Shown: in pieces, positions 48,726-57,465 of the stretch
Position numbering within the stretch: position 1 is the stretch's first letter
How the letters are laid out: every line of letters starts with the position of its first letter
Assembly: GCA_964539025.1 (NCBI GenBank)
Contig: CAZIFA010000004.1
Location: 1-64,000, forward strand
Reading direction: 5' to 3'
DNA length: 64,000 nucleotides
DNA from: Micavibrio_A sp964539025
Lineage (GTDB): Bacteria; Pseudomonadota; Alphaproteobacteria; Micavibrionales; Micavibrionaceae
Program-made: the position numbers and the translations under genes
The notes under the pieces: model-generated
The model's input: the letters and a program-made list of their open reading frames with translations, nothing else
Databases searched by the model: none
What the model was told of the DNA's origin: nothing

Positions 48726-50141
48726 ATGACGATAGATATACTCATTGTTGACGACGAAAACGACATCCGGAAGCTGATCAAAGGCATTCTGGAAGACGAA
48801 GGCTATACTACGCGTCAGGCGAACGGGTCGACCAAAGCTTACGCCGAAGTCGATATGCGTGCGCCGGACGTTATGATCCTCGATATCTGGCTGCAGGGCA
48901 GCGAGCATGACGGGCTGGAAATTTTAAAGCGCGTCAAAAAGGACAATCCGCATATGCCGGTCATCATGATTTCCGGTCATGGAACGATCGAGACCGCCGT
49001 GTCCGCCATCAAGATCGGTGCGTATGATTTTATCGAAAAGCCGTTTAAATCGGATCGCCTGCTGCTCATGATCGACCGTGCGCTTGAGACCGCCCGCCTG
49101 AAAAAAGAGAACGAGGCATTGAAAGAGCGCCGCGATGCGCCGGTTGAAATGATTGGGTCTTCCAACGTTATCAACGGCATCATGTCCGCGATTGAAAAGG
49201 TCGCGGGCGCGAATTCCCGCGTGATGTTCACGGGCGATGCCGGAACGGGCAAGGAAATTGCCGCGCGCACGCTGCATAAATATTCGGCGCGCAAGGACGG
49301 GCCGTTCATGGCGTTGAATTGCGCGATTTTGCACCCTGAACGTTTAGAAGAAGAATTGTTCGGGATCGAAGATCCCAAAGGTGTGCAAAAAGGCATTCTG
49401 GAGCAGGCCAATGGCGGCACGCTGCTGCTCGATGAGGTGGCCGATATGCCGCTTGAAACGCAAGGCAAGATCGTGCGTGTTTTGCAGGAACAAAAATTCA
49501 TGCGCCTGAATGGTCGTGAGGCGGTGCAAGTTGATTTACGCATCGTTGCGTCCAGCGCACGCAATCTAACCGATGCGATTGCCCGCGGTGATTTCAGGGA
49601 AGATTTATATTATCGCCTGAACGTTGTGCCGATCCATATTCCCGCACTGTCACAGCGGCGTGAGGATATACCTGCGCTCGCCAATCATTTCGTCAATCTG
49701 TATTCGAGACAATCTGGCCAACCTGCGCGTGCCCTTGCACAAAGCGCGGTGATCGCGTTGCAAAATTATGACTGGCCGGGAAATGTTCGCCAGCTTCGCA
49801 ACGTCATTGAATGGGTGATGATCATGGGCGGTAACGACAAAGAGCCTATTGAGAAAAAGCACCTGCCGCCAGAAATTACCGGCGAAGTGCCGACGGGTGA
49901 AAGCCGGGCAGCGGTGATGCAGGATTATCTCACATATCCGCTGCGCGAAGCCCGCGAGGCGTTCGAGCGTGACTATCTGGATCGCCAATTGGCGCGGTTT
50001 GGCGGTAATATTTCAAAGACAGCGGCCTATGTGGGCATGGAGCGTTCCGCGCTTCACCGCAAGCTGAAAACGCTCGACCTTTCCAAAGCCGATGCGGATG
50101 ATGCGGAAACCGCGCCTTCGGAACTTAAACGCGCGGGATAA
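48726..50141 (+). CDS. ntrX: NtrX-type response regulator, GAFTGA motif missing
   Basis: 471 aa from ATG 48726 (MTIDILIVDDENDIRK). Receiver domain with phosphoacceptor Asp53 (VMILDIWLQG) and Lys in FIEKPFKSD. Central AAA+ domain: Walker A FTGDAGTGKEIAA, Walker B GGTLLLDEVADMP, arginine-finger region NVVPIHIPALSQRREDI. The sigma54-contact loop GAFTGA, expected after ELFG, reads ELFGIEDPKGVQKG, so sigma54 activation by the usual mechanism is unlikely. C-terminal Fis-type HTH (FGGNISKTAAYVGMERSAL). Cognate partner of ntrY. Confidence 0.94.
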   Translation: MTIDILIVDDENDIRKLIKGILEDEGYTTRQANGSTKAYAEVDMRAPDVMILDIWLQGSEHDGLEILKRVKKDNPHMPVIMISGHGTIETAVSAIKIGAYDFIEKPFKSDRLLLMIDRALETARLKKENEALKERRDAPVEMIGSSNVINGIMSAIEKVAGANSRVMFTGDAGTGKEIAARTLHKYSARKDGPFMALNCAILHPERLEEELFGIEDPKGVQKGILEQANGGTLLLDEVADMPLETQGKIVRVLQEQKFMRLNGREAVQVDLRIVASSARNLTDAIARGDFREDLYYRLNVVPIHIPALSQRREDIPALANHFVNLYSRQSGQPARALAQSAVIALQNYDWPGNVRQLRNVIEWVMIMGGNDKEPIEKKHLPPEITGEVPTGESRAAVMQDYLTYPLREAREAFERDYLDRQLARFGGNISKTAAYVGMERSALHRKLKTLDLSKADADDAETAPSELKRAG

Positions 50142-50151
50142 GTCTATTCCT

Positions 50152-50233
50152 GTCATTCTGAGCCGAAGGCGAAGAATCTCTGGCTTTCAATTTGCGCGGT
50201 CCTATGAGATCCTTCGCTGCGCTCAGGATGACA
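50152..50233. repeat. palindromic intergenic repeat (GTCATTCTGAGC type)
   Basis: GTCATTCTGAGCCGAAGGCG ... GCTGCGCTCAGGATGACA. Lies just upstream of the HAD gene. Confidence 0.8.
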
Positions 50234-50248
50234 ACTTCTAGGAATAAC

Positions 50249-50902
50249 ATGAAAGGCATTTTCTTTGATTGGGACGGGACGCTGGTGGACAGTATCCCCT
50301 TATTGTTTTCGGCGCATAATTATGTGCGGGAGCAAATGGACTTGTCGCCATGGAGTTTCGAAGAATACGCAAAGGCGTTGCTGTATTCCACGCGTGAGCT
50401 GTACCCAAAGATATACGGTGAGCGAGCGCAAGAAGCGCAGGACATGCTGTATAATTTTATCCATGCAAACCACCTTGAGCAATTACAACTTCTCGACGGC
50501 GCGGAAGATCTGGTGCTGCATCTCGGCGGACTCGGTGTGCCGATGGGAATTGTCAGCAACAAACGTGACGATGTTTTAAAAAAAGAAGTCGAGCATCTGG
50601 GCTGGAACAAATATTTCGGCGTATATAACGGCGCGGGCATCGCCAAGAAAGATAAACCGGCGGGCGATCCGCTGATTTATGCGCTGGGTCTGCATCCGCA
50701 TGCCGGGACGCTCAAAGAAATTATCTATGTCGGGGACACGGAAAGCGACCTCGGCGCCGCAGCCGAGGCCGGATGGCCGGTTATCTTCATTGACCATAAG
50801 GCGGGGCAGGAGGGGCTTATTTCCAGATATCGCCCCAAGCATGTCGTGAAGAACCTCGCAGAACTTAAGGAAAAGCTTATAGAATTCATAAGCGCGCCCT
50901 AG
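50249..50902 (+). CDS. HAD-family hydrolase (phosphoglycolate phosphatase-like)
   Basis: 217 aa from ATG 50249 (MKGIFFDWDGTLVDS), AGGA upstream; longer starts lie in the repeat. HAD motifs: nucleophile DWDGTLVDS at 7-15, motif II GIVSNKRDD, motif III Lys in KKDKPAGDP, motif IV YVGDTESDLGAAAEAG. The helical cap between 18 and 85 places it in the phosphoglycolate phosphatase-like group. Substrate unknown. In place of trkA, which commonly follows ntrX. Confidence 0.86.
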   Translation: MKGIFFDWDGTLVDSIPLLFSAHNYVREQMDLSPWSFEEYAKALLYSTRELYPKIYGERAQEAQDMLYNFIHANHLEQLQLLDGAEDLVLHLGGLGVPMGIVSNKRDDVLKKEVEHLGWNKYFGVYNGAGIAKKDKPAGDPLIYALGLHPHAGTLKEIIYVGDTESDLGAAAEAGWPVIFIDHKAGQEGLISRYRPKHVVKNLAELKEKLIEFISAP

Positions 50903-50984
50903 GAAAATCGGGGCTTGAAGATTGGGGATAAGTCCGCTAAACCCTTATGACTCTATAAAATCGTTATTGCAGGGAAACGAGACA

Positions 50985-51245
50985 ATGCCAGAAAAATCAC
51001 AAAACGTTCAGGACGTTTTTCTAAACAAAATCCGCAAAGAAAAAATGACCGTCACGGTGTTCCTCGTGAACGGCGTAAAATTGCAGGGCATTGTCACATG
51101 GTTCGACAATTTCTCGCTGCTTCTGCGCCGCGAAAGCCACGTGCAGCTCGTTTACAAACACGCGATCTCTACCATCATGCCTGGCGGCCCGATCTCCTTC
51201 TATGAAGGTGAAGAGCCGGGAACCGAAACGGGCGGCGCGGCATAG
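50985..51245 (+). CDS. hfq: RNA chaperone Hfq
   Basis: Sm-like hexameric protein aiding sRNA-mRNA pairing. 86 aa from ATG 50985 (MPEKSQNVQDVFLNKIRKEK). Sm1: VTVFLVNGVKLQGIVTWFDNFSLLL; Sm2: QLVYKHAISTIMP with the YKHA signature. Acidic short C-terminal tail. Directly followed by hflX, as in most Proteobacteria. Confidence 0.97.
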   Translation: MPEKSQNVQDVFLNKIRKEKMTVTVFLVNGVKLQGIVTWFDNFSLLLRRESHVQLVYKHAISTIMPGGPISFYEGEEPGTETGGAA

Positions 51246-51265
51246 CACAAACTATCGAAAAAGCG

Positions 51266-52555
51266 TTGATCGTTCACCCCGTTCTGCCATTAAAAACGGA
51301 GAAGGGGACGACGCGGCATCACCGCAACATCGAGGATTTGTTGGAAGAGGCGGAAGGACTGGTCCACGCCATCCATCTGCAGGTCAGCAGCACACATGTG
51401 GCGAAGGTCACGAAGATCAGCCCTGCGCAATTGCTGGGTAAAGGGCGTGCGGAAGAAATTGGCGCTGTGATCGAGGCGGAGAAGCCCGCCGTCGTTGTGG
51501 TGAATTACAAGCTGACGCCCGTACAGCAACGGAATCTCGAAAAACTCTGGAACGTCAAAGTTATCGACCGGACGGGGTTGATTCTCGAAATTTTTGGTGC
51601 GCGCGCTGCGACAAAAGAAGGGAAGATTCAAGTTGATCTTGCCATGCTCGAATACCAGAAATCGCGGCTGGTGCGGTCATGGACGCACCTTGAGCGGCAG
51701 CGCGGCGGTGGCGGGTTCATGGGCGGTCCGGGCGAAACGCAGATTGAACTCGATAGGCGTGCCATCACTGATCGCATCGCGCAGTTAAAGAAAGATTTGG
51801 AGCAAGTGCGGCGCACGCGCGATCTTGGCCGCAAGAACCGTGAGAAGGTGCCGTTTCCAATTGTCGCGCTCGTGGGTTATACGAACGCAGGAAAATCAAC
51901 GTTGTTCAACAAGATGACGGGAGCTAATGTGTTTGCCGAAGATTTGCCGTTCGCGACGCTCGACCCGACCTTGCGGCGGCTGGAATTATCAGGCGGCAAG
52001 ACGATCATTCTATCGGACACGGTGGGATTTATCGCGGACCTTCCAACGACATTGGTCGAAGCGTTCCGCGCGACGCTGGAGCAGGTGCAGTACGCCGATA
52101 TCATCTTGCATGTGCGCGATGTATCAAGCCATGACCATCCATGGCAAAGGCAGGACGTTATCAATGTCTTATCCGAACTGGGTATAGATTACGCGCATGA
52201 TGAGAGAATTTATGAGGTTCTGAATAAAATAGATGCCGTGGCGCATGATGATCTGGAAGATTTTAAACGCGATGCAGCATTTAGCGAAGATCGACTGTTC
52301 CCTGTGTCCGCCGTAACGGGCGAAGGTATTCCGGTATTGCTCGCCCAGATTTCCGCACATTTGTCGCAGGCGGATGCGGTGTATGACTATGATATTCCGG
52401 CATCGGACGGGAAGGCGATGGCCTGGTTGCACAAAGAGGGCGAGGTTCTGGAGCAGGCAGGCGAGGGAGGCAATGTCCTTGTCAAAGTGCGGCTGAGCGC
52501 GGATAATCGGGGACGTTTTGAATCAAGGTTCCCCTATGAAAATCGATCACGATAA
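51266..52555 (+). CDS. hflX: GTPase HflX
   Basis: Ribosome-associated GTPase, implicated in splitting stalled ribosomes. 429 aa from TTG 51266, the first usable start after the hfq stop; no binding site is evident, so translation may depend on hfq. N-terminal HflX domain (LLGKGRAEEIGAVIEAEKP; GKIQVDLAMLEYQKSRLVRS; GPGETQIELDRR), G1 LVGYTNAGKSTLFN near 198-211, G3 DTVGFIADLP, G4 NKID. Overlaps the next gene by 20 bases. Confidence 0.95.
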   Translation: MIVHPVLPLKTEKGTTRHHRNIEDLLEEAEGLVHAIHLQVSSTHVAKVTKISPAQLLGKGRAEEIGAVIEAEKPAVVVVNYKLTPVQQRNLEKLWNVKVIDRTGLILEIFGARAATKEGKIQVDLAMLEYQKSRLVRSWTHLERQRGGGGFMGGPGETQIELDRRAITDRIAQLKKDLEQVRRTRDLGRKNREKVPFPIVALVGYTNAGKSTLFNKMTGANVFAEDLPFATLDPTLRRLELSGGKTIILSDTVGFIADLPTTLVEAFRATLEQVQYADIILHVRDVSSHDHPWQRQDVINVLSELGIDYAHDERIYEVLNKIDAVAHDDLEDFKRDAAFSEDRLFPVSAVTGEGIPVLLAQISAHLSQADAVYDYDIPASDGKAMAWLHKEGEVLEQAGEGGNVLVKVRLSADNRGRFESRFPYENRSR

Positions 52556-53390
52556 GATTTCACAAATCATCCGCGAAGTTGCGGACACCAAGATCGTGCC
52601 GCGGTTCCGGCAGTTGGAAGAGGGGCATATCAGATCGAAATCCGGCCCGACGGACCTTGTGACGATTGCCGATGAAGAGGCAGAGGTCGAACTTACGCGG
52701 ATTTTTAAGGATATTTATCCTGGCACGCAGGTGATCGGTGAAGAAGCGGTTTCCAGCGGAACGACGCCTCGTGAAATATTGCAAACATCCGATGATTATA
52801 TTTTTGTGGTTGATCCGGTGGACGGCACGGGGAATTTTGCACGCGGCGTGCCGATTTTCGGCACGATGGTGTCGTTGGTTAAAGGTGGCGAGCGTCTTGC
52901 GAGCTGGATATTTCAAATTCCACGCGATCGCATGATCGCGGCGGAGAAGGGTGCGGGCGTTACAATCGAGGGGCGTAAATTTATACCGCCGCAAAAACCT
53001 GCGAATGATGCACCATTTTCCGATATGAAAGCCTTTGTCGCGCGGAAATTTATGCCAAAACCTCTGCGTCCCTATGTCGAAAAACATATCAATGTCTTGA
53101 AAGATGCGTCCGCATATACGTGTTGCGCCTGGGAGTATATCGACCTTCTGGAAGGCGAAAGGACGTTTTCCCTTTATACCCGTATCGAGCCATGGGATCA
53201 CCACGCCGGGGCGTTAATTATAGAAGAGGCGGGTTTTTTTTGCCGCCACTGGGATAAAAGCGTATATACGGGGCGCGATCTGGCTGGGGGCATAATCAAT
53301 GCCCCATCAGAAGAATTGTGGGATCGTATCCATACGACCTTTATCAAAGACATTCCGGAAGATTTATTGCGCAATTATTTTGCGGCGTAA
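52536..53390 (+). CDS. inositol monophosphatase-family protein
   Basis: 284 aa from ATG 52536, overlapping the hflX end by 20 bases. Metal-site motifs of the family: VIGEEAVSS near residue 67, VVDPVDGTGNFARGVPIFG near 94-112, and the C-terminal EPWDHHAGALIIEEAGFF. Could be a histidinol-phosphatase, inositol phosphatase or 3',5'-bisphosphate nucleotidase (HisN, SuhB or CysQ type); the sequence does not decide. Mg-dependent and probably cytoplasmic. Confidence 0.88.
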   Translation: MKIDHDKISQIIREVADTKIVPRFRQLEEGHIRSKSGPTDLVTIADEEAEVELTRIFKDIYPGTQVIGEEAVSSGTTPREILQTSDDYIFVVDPVDGTGNFARGVPIFGTMVSLVKGGERLASWIFQIPRDRMIAAEKGAGVTIEGRKFIPPQKPANDAPFSDMKAFVARKFMPKPLRPYVEKHINVLKDASAYTCCAWEYIDLLEGERTFSLYTRIEPWDHHAGALIIEEAGFFCRHWDKSVYTGRDLAGGIINAPSEELWDRIHTTFIKDIPEDLLRNYFAA

Positions 53391-53942
53391 AAGGATCATG
53401 ACGGCGGTCATAAGGTTAACAACCGTGATAGTTCCCTGATAGAGGGTGGTGGTGATGTTATAGACCGTCAGGGAAGCCATGCCTAACCCGCAGATGACCG
53501 CTGCTGTAAAAAAGGCACGGGGGGATTCATGGACAGGGTCGACCCAGGATTTGCGCACCGTCGGCCACGCGGCAACAACGTCGATAGCCGTGATCAGGAT
53601 AACCGACCAGACGGGATCATCCGTTACTATCCAGAGCGGAATGGCGGAGAGAGAGAAGAAGAGAGCAATCCAATCCGAACGCGTATAATTTCTCTCGCCC
53701 TTGAACCACGCGAAGATGGTAATCAGGAAGGTGCCGCACGTCATAAGGCCTGTTTGCCACATGCCGTAACCGGCATTCTCGGACCACTGCGCGGCAAAGG
53801 CGATAGCACCAAGCAGAGTCCAGATGCCCCATGTGAACATATGTGGTTTGATCTTGCCCTCGGCGATTGATCGTAAGTAGAACGTATAGTTCGTGACCGA
53901 TAACGTCATGCCGATTAAAAGAAGAATAAGTTTGTAATCCAT
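53364..53942 (-). CDS. multi-span membrane protein
   Basis: 192 aa with about six hydrophobic segments from residue 3 to 186 (for example LILLLIGMTLSVTNYTFYL; WGIWTLLGAIAFAAQW; TGLMTCGTFLITIFAWFKG). Aromatic-rich; topologically like a small transporter or PQ-loop/SWEET-like protein, but no signature is clear. Starts in TAATG overlap with the mazG stop, so co-translated with it. Its 3' end overlaps the phosphatase gene by 27 bases. Confidence 0.7.
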   Translation of the reverse strand: MDYKLILLLIGMTLSVTNYTFYLRSIAEGKIKPHMFTWGIWTLLGAIAFAAQWSENAGYGMWQTGLMTCGTFLITIFAWFKGERNYTRSDWIALFFSLSAIPLWIVTDDPVWSVILITAIDVVAAWPTVRKSWVDPVHESPRAFFTAAVICGLGMASLTVYNITTTLYQGTITVVNLMTAVMILLRRKIIAQ

Positions 53943-54742
53943 TATTTCTTCTTACCTTCGGTCCATGCGGAGAGCATATCATCGAGCGAGGATTGTTCGA
54001 GCGTTTTACCTTTGTCGGATAAAACGGATTCCATGTTTTTGAACAAGCGTTCGAATTTTTTGTTGGTGCGTGAAAGAATGTCTTCGGCGTCATGCCCGCT
54101 CATGCGAGCGTAATTGACAATGCAAAACATCAGATCGCCCAGTTCTTCTGCTTGATCTTCTTTTGTTTTAGCGTTTTTAAATTCGGCGAGTTCTTCTTCG
54201 ACTTTCTTCCATGCGGCATCTACGTCTTTCCATACAAAGCCTGATTTAGCGGCTTTTTTTTGAAGTTTCTGGGCTCGGAGGAGGGAGGGGAGGCCGAGTG
54301 TTACCCCGTCTATCGCGCTTTCATTTTTCTTCTCTGCATCTTTTCGTGCGTTCCAGATCGTCAGAACATCGGAAGAGGTGGCCGCGCTCTGATCACCGAA
54401 CACATGCGGGTGGCGGTAAATAAGTTTATCCGCGATGGCGGACGCGACATCATCGAAATTGAATTTTTTTTCGTCTGTTGCAATCTGTGCATGAAACGCG
54501 ACTTGTAAAAGTAAATCGCCAAGCTCTTCTTTTAAATCGTTAACATCGCCGCGCTCGATCGCGTCTGCGACTTCATACGCTTCTTCAATTGTGTATGGCG
54601 CGATGGACTCGAACGTCTGTTCGAGATCCCACGGGCATCCGCCGTCGGGATTCCTTAACGCCGCCATGACGCCGAGCAGGCGATCAATGGGGCGCAAATT
54701 CGTTAACGCGGCGGGATCATGTTTTGGTTTGTTGCTGGGCAT
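53942..54742 (-). CDS. mazG: nucleoside triphosphate pyrophosphohydrolase MazG
   Basis: Hydrolyses NTPs to NMP and pyrophosphate; limits aberrant nucleotides and influences ppGpp. 266 aa with two MazG domains. First: GGCPWDLEQTFESIAPYTIE then EEAYEVADAIERG and ELGDLLLQVAFHAQIA (about 33-90). Second, in the C-terminal half: WKKVEEELAEFKNAKTKEDQ and EELGDLMFCIVNYARM. Usual neighbour of hfq-hflX in the class, here on the opposite strand. Confidence 0.95.
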   Translation of the reverse strand: MPSNKPKHDPAALTNLRPIDRLLGVMAALRNPDGGCPWDLEQTFESIAPYTIEEAYEVADAIERGDVNDLKEELGDLLLQVAFHAQIATDEKKFNFDDVASAIADKLIYRHPHVFGDQSAATSSDVLTIWNARKDAEKKNESAIDGVTLGLPSLLRAQKLQKKAAKSGFVWKDVDAAWKKVEEELAEFKNAKTKEDQAEELGDLMFCIVNYARMSGHDAEDILSRTNKKFERLFKNMESVLSDKGKTLEQSSLDDMLSAWTEGKKK

Positions 54743-54765
54743 GCGGAGCGGCGTTAACTTTTGTG

Positions 54766-55206
54766 TTAATCATTGAGGTACTTTGAAAGGGTCTTAGCCC
54801 CCTTTTCCAGCAAACGCGCTTCTTCCGCCCTCGTTTGCCGGTTTGCATGGCGGCCCTGACGTTCACGGCGTCCGGGTCTGCGCGCGTCCATATTGGCGTT
54901 ATCTGAGGCAGTGCGGGATTCTTCCTGTGCGGGCGCGTCATCTTGTCCGCGATTTTTGCGGGTGCGGTCCTGTCGGGCTTTCTGGCGTTCGGCGCGTGTC
55001 ATTTTTTTTTGCAGGCCTGAAAATGTATCTTCGTTGTTCGCGTTATTCTGGCGGGCGGTGTTGTTGGGGATTTCAATTTTGTGATGAAAACTTTGTGGCG
55101 TGTTTGAGGACATTCTGGGCGTGGTGTTTTGCGCGTTGGCGGGCAGCGCGCCGCAAAGAATGGCAGCGGTCACGGTGGCTAGGAAAAGCGGTCTGGTTCC
55201 GGTCAT
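54766..55206 (-). CDS. secreted, highly charged protein of unknown function
   Basis: 146 aa with a signal peptide (residues 1-25, FLATVTAAILCGALPANAQ; cleavage likely after ANA). The mature part is Asn/Gln-rich then strongly basic and acidic mixed (MTRAERQKARQDRTRKNRG; RRPGRRERQGRHANRQ), probably disordered. No domain recognised. Upstream of mazG on the same strand with 24 bases between. Confidence 0.68.
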   Translation of the reverse strand: MTGTRPLFLATVTAAILCGALPANAQNTTPRMSSNTPQSFHHKIEIPNNTARQNNANNEDTFSGLQKKMTRAERQKARQDRTRKNRGQDDAPAQEESRTASDNANMDARRPGRRERQGRHANRQTRAEEARLLEKGAKTLSKYLND

Positions 55207-55403
55207 GATAAACCTGTGATGGTCTGGATGAATCTTCGGCGTCAGTCTATCATGGGGGATGGCCGCATGGCGTGTTTTCTATGCTCGGCTAATATATCGT
55301 CAAATGTGATAATGTATATTATGAAAAATAATATATCAGAATAAAAAATGGTCTTTAAAATGCGGCCAAAGCGCGGAAATAAAGGATTAGAACAGCTTTG
55401 CGA

Positions 55404-56573
55404 TTAGCGCCCGTGTCTGGGCGGTTCACCGCCGGGCTTCGGCGTTTCCGGCGTGGCGATCGCCGTGGGATCAGGTTCTTTAAAGCCGGATGATTTGACG
55501 CTCGGATCGGTCGTAAACGTGCCGTCACTGCCCTTGTTTGGGCTGTATTTGTGCGGTGTTGGATCTTTGATGTGATCCGAGCTTTTTTTACTCCCATAAT
55601 CGATATCAATACGCGAGGTTCTAAGACCGCGTTTGGCTAGTTGATCGTCAAGATCATTGCTGCCGTGTCCACCGTGCGATCGGCCATGCATTACGATGGT
55701 TCTACTTCCGGGTGTCCTTGTTTGGGTAATCATGTCACTTAAAGGCCCATCATTATCAATCCTGAATTGGCTTTCCAGTTTTCGGATGTTGTCGTCGTTT
55801 TCTTGCATGTCATGATATTTTTTCTGCAAGTCAAAAAAGAATTGGCCCATCTCTTTTTGAGACATTTTGGAACCCAATTGCTCCTGTACTCCCCGGACAT
55901 ATCGCCCTTGGGCCTCAAGTCTTTGATCCTCTGTCAATGTCATGTCAAACCCAGCGGTGAGATCTTTGCTATACAGAGCGTCAATATCTTTTGCTGAAGG
56001 ATTGGGTATCTTATCGATGGCTTTGCTAACAATATCGAGCTTCTCATCGTTAATCGTGAAGAATTTTTTATGTAACGGTTCAAGTTGCGCTTTTTGATGC
56101 TCTAAAATCGGTATCTGTGCAAAATGTATGGTAATACCTTCTTTTTTTGCATTAGCGACAGCATCCAAAAGATCGCTGTTTTGTTGTTTTGCTGTTATAG
56201 GGTCAATATGTTCTGACGTCCCATTTTTTTCAAACTGTTCCAAGGCCTGCTCTTTGGTTATGCGGCCTTCGGCATAGGCTTTTGCAACGGGGCCATTGTT
56301 CACAAGGCCTTCAACATAAATATCTTTAACACCGTCGGCCTTGTAGGCTTTGAGTTTTTCAGGAGACAGCATGTCCTTATAGATGGTCGCGCTTTCGGCG
56401 TGGTTGTCGGAATAAATTGTGACGTCGGATTGTTGGATGATCTTGCGGACGCCGCCGAAACCGTTGGGCGACGCCGCCACCCTGCCAAATGTACCATTCA
56501 CATTCACTGGTACTGCACCGCTGAATGGCTCTTTGGATGGATCCTGCGGACCTATGGGCGTTAAAAAGCTCAT
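55404..56573 (-). CDS. possible TIKI/ChaN/EreA-superfamily protein, candidate effector
   Basis: 389 aa, no signal peptide. VTIYSDNHAESATIYKDML (His58, Glu60) followed by LKAYKADGVKDIYVEGL resembles the GExH...L...L..GV..L.LE pattern of the TIKI superfamily (ChaN, erythromycin esterase, PMT-toxin-type domains); a later TIVMHGRSHGGHG resembles the second His site. The last 60 residues are Pro/Lys-rich and disordered. The first 35 residues are also low-complexity. Such architecture occurs in secreted toxins, but no secretion signal or system is visible here. Assignment is by pattern only. Confidence 0.55.
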   Translation of the reverse strand: MSFLTPIGPQDPSKEPFSGAVPVNVNGTFGRVAASPNGFGGVRKIIQQSDVTIYSDNHAESATIYKDMLSPEKLKAYKADGVKDIYVEGLVNNGPVAKAYAEGRITKEQALEQFEKNGTSEHIDPITAKQQNSDLLDAVANAKKEGITIHFAQIPILEHQKAQLEPLHKKFFTINDEKLDIVSKAIDKIPNPSAKDIDALYSKDLTAGFDMTLTEDQRLEAQGRYVRGVQEQLGSKMSQKEMGQFFFDLQKKYHDMQENDDNIRKLESQFRIDNDGPLSDMITQTRTPGSRTIVMHGRSHGGHGSNDLDDQLAKRGLRTSRIDIDYGSKKSSDHIKDPTPHKYSPNKGSDGTFTTDPSVKSSGFKEPDPTAIATPETPKPGGEPPRHGR

Positions 56574-56682
56574 AAAAACAATCCCTTAGTATACATAACA
56601 AGTATAATAAAGAGAGAGTGTTAAAAACAATATAACGATATAATATATTGAATTTATTATATATTTTGTTTGTTGGCAGCGA

Positions 56683-57465
56683 TCAGGTCGAGAAATCCAG
56701 CGTCATTCCGTCATAAGCCGGGACGAATCCGGGCGGCAATTCCTTGAGCAGCGTCTGGTAATCCATGGTCGGTGGCAGGTGTGTGAGGTAGACGCGTTTT
56801 GCGCCCACCTTCTCATTCATCTCGATCACCTCCTCTATGCAGACATGCACCGGGTTTTCGCGGCTGTGATTGCCCATGCCATCGACGATCCATGTTTCGA
56901 CGCCGGACAGGATTTTATAGGCTTCGGGGCCAAGTCGTTTGACATCCGTCGAATACGCCACGTTGCCGATGCGCAAGCCCAGAGATTTGATGGTGCCGTG
57001 ATCTTGTTCGAACGGCGTGAACGCGATATCGCCGATTGTCATTTGTTGGTGCAATTCAATGGGCACGGCATCACACACAGCTGGATAAAATCCGTTCTCG
57101 CTCGATTTAAACATGTAATCGACGCGCTTTTCGAGTTGGGCCAGCGTGTAGGGCGTGGAATGAACCGCGAATTTTCGGTTGTGGCGGCGTTGCAGAATAC
57201 GCAATTCATCAAGGCCGTTCACATGGTCAGCATGGTCGTGCGTGATGACGATAGCGTCCGGGCAGCCGAGTTTTTCACGGTTCATCTGTTCGCGAAAATC
57301 CGGGCTGGTATCGACGATGATTAGTGTGTCTTGTGTTTTCAGCGCAATGGACGGCCGTGTGCGCAAATTGCGTGGTTCGGCGGGATCGCAATTGCCCCAC
57401 CAGTTGCCGACGGTCGGAACGCCTGCGGAGCCGCCGCAGCCTAGGACGATTAATTTTCCGTCCAT
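56683..57465 (-). CDS. metallo-beta-lactamase-fold hydrolase (PhnP-like)
   Basis: 260 aa. Starts LIVLGCGGSAGVPTVGNWWG; the zinc-binding THDHADHVNGLDELR near residues 75-89 gives HxHxDH. Further ligands: His in FEQDHGTIKSLGLR, Asp in VAYSTDV, His in YLTHLPPTMDY. This is the PhnP/YcbX-type phosphodiesterase group often encoded after tatD in Alphaproteobacteria. Substrate not defined. Overlaps the tatD end by 16 bases. Confidence 0.9.
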   Translation of the reverse strand: MDGKLIVLGCGGSAGVPTVGNWWGNCDPAEPRNLRTRPSIALKTQDTLIIVDTSPDFREQMNREKLGCPDAIVITHDHADHVNGLDELRILQRRHNRKFAVHSTPYTLAQLEKRVDYMFKSSENGFYPAVCDAVPIELHQQMTIGDIAFTPFEQDHGTIKSLGLRIGNVAYSTDVKRLGPEAYKILSGVETWIVDGMGNHSRENPVHVCIEEVIEMNEKVGAKRVYLTHLPPTMDYQTLLKELPPGFVPAYDGMTLDFST

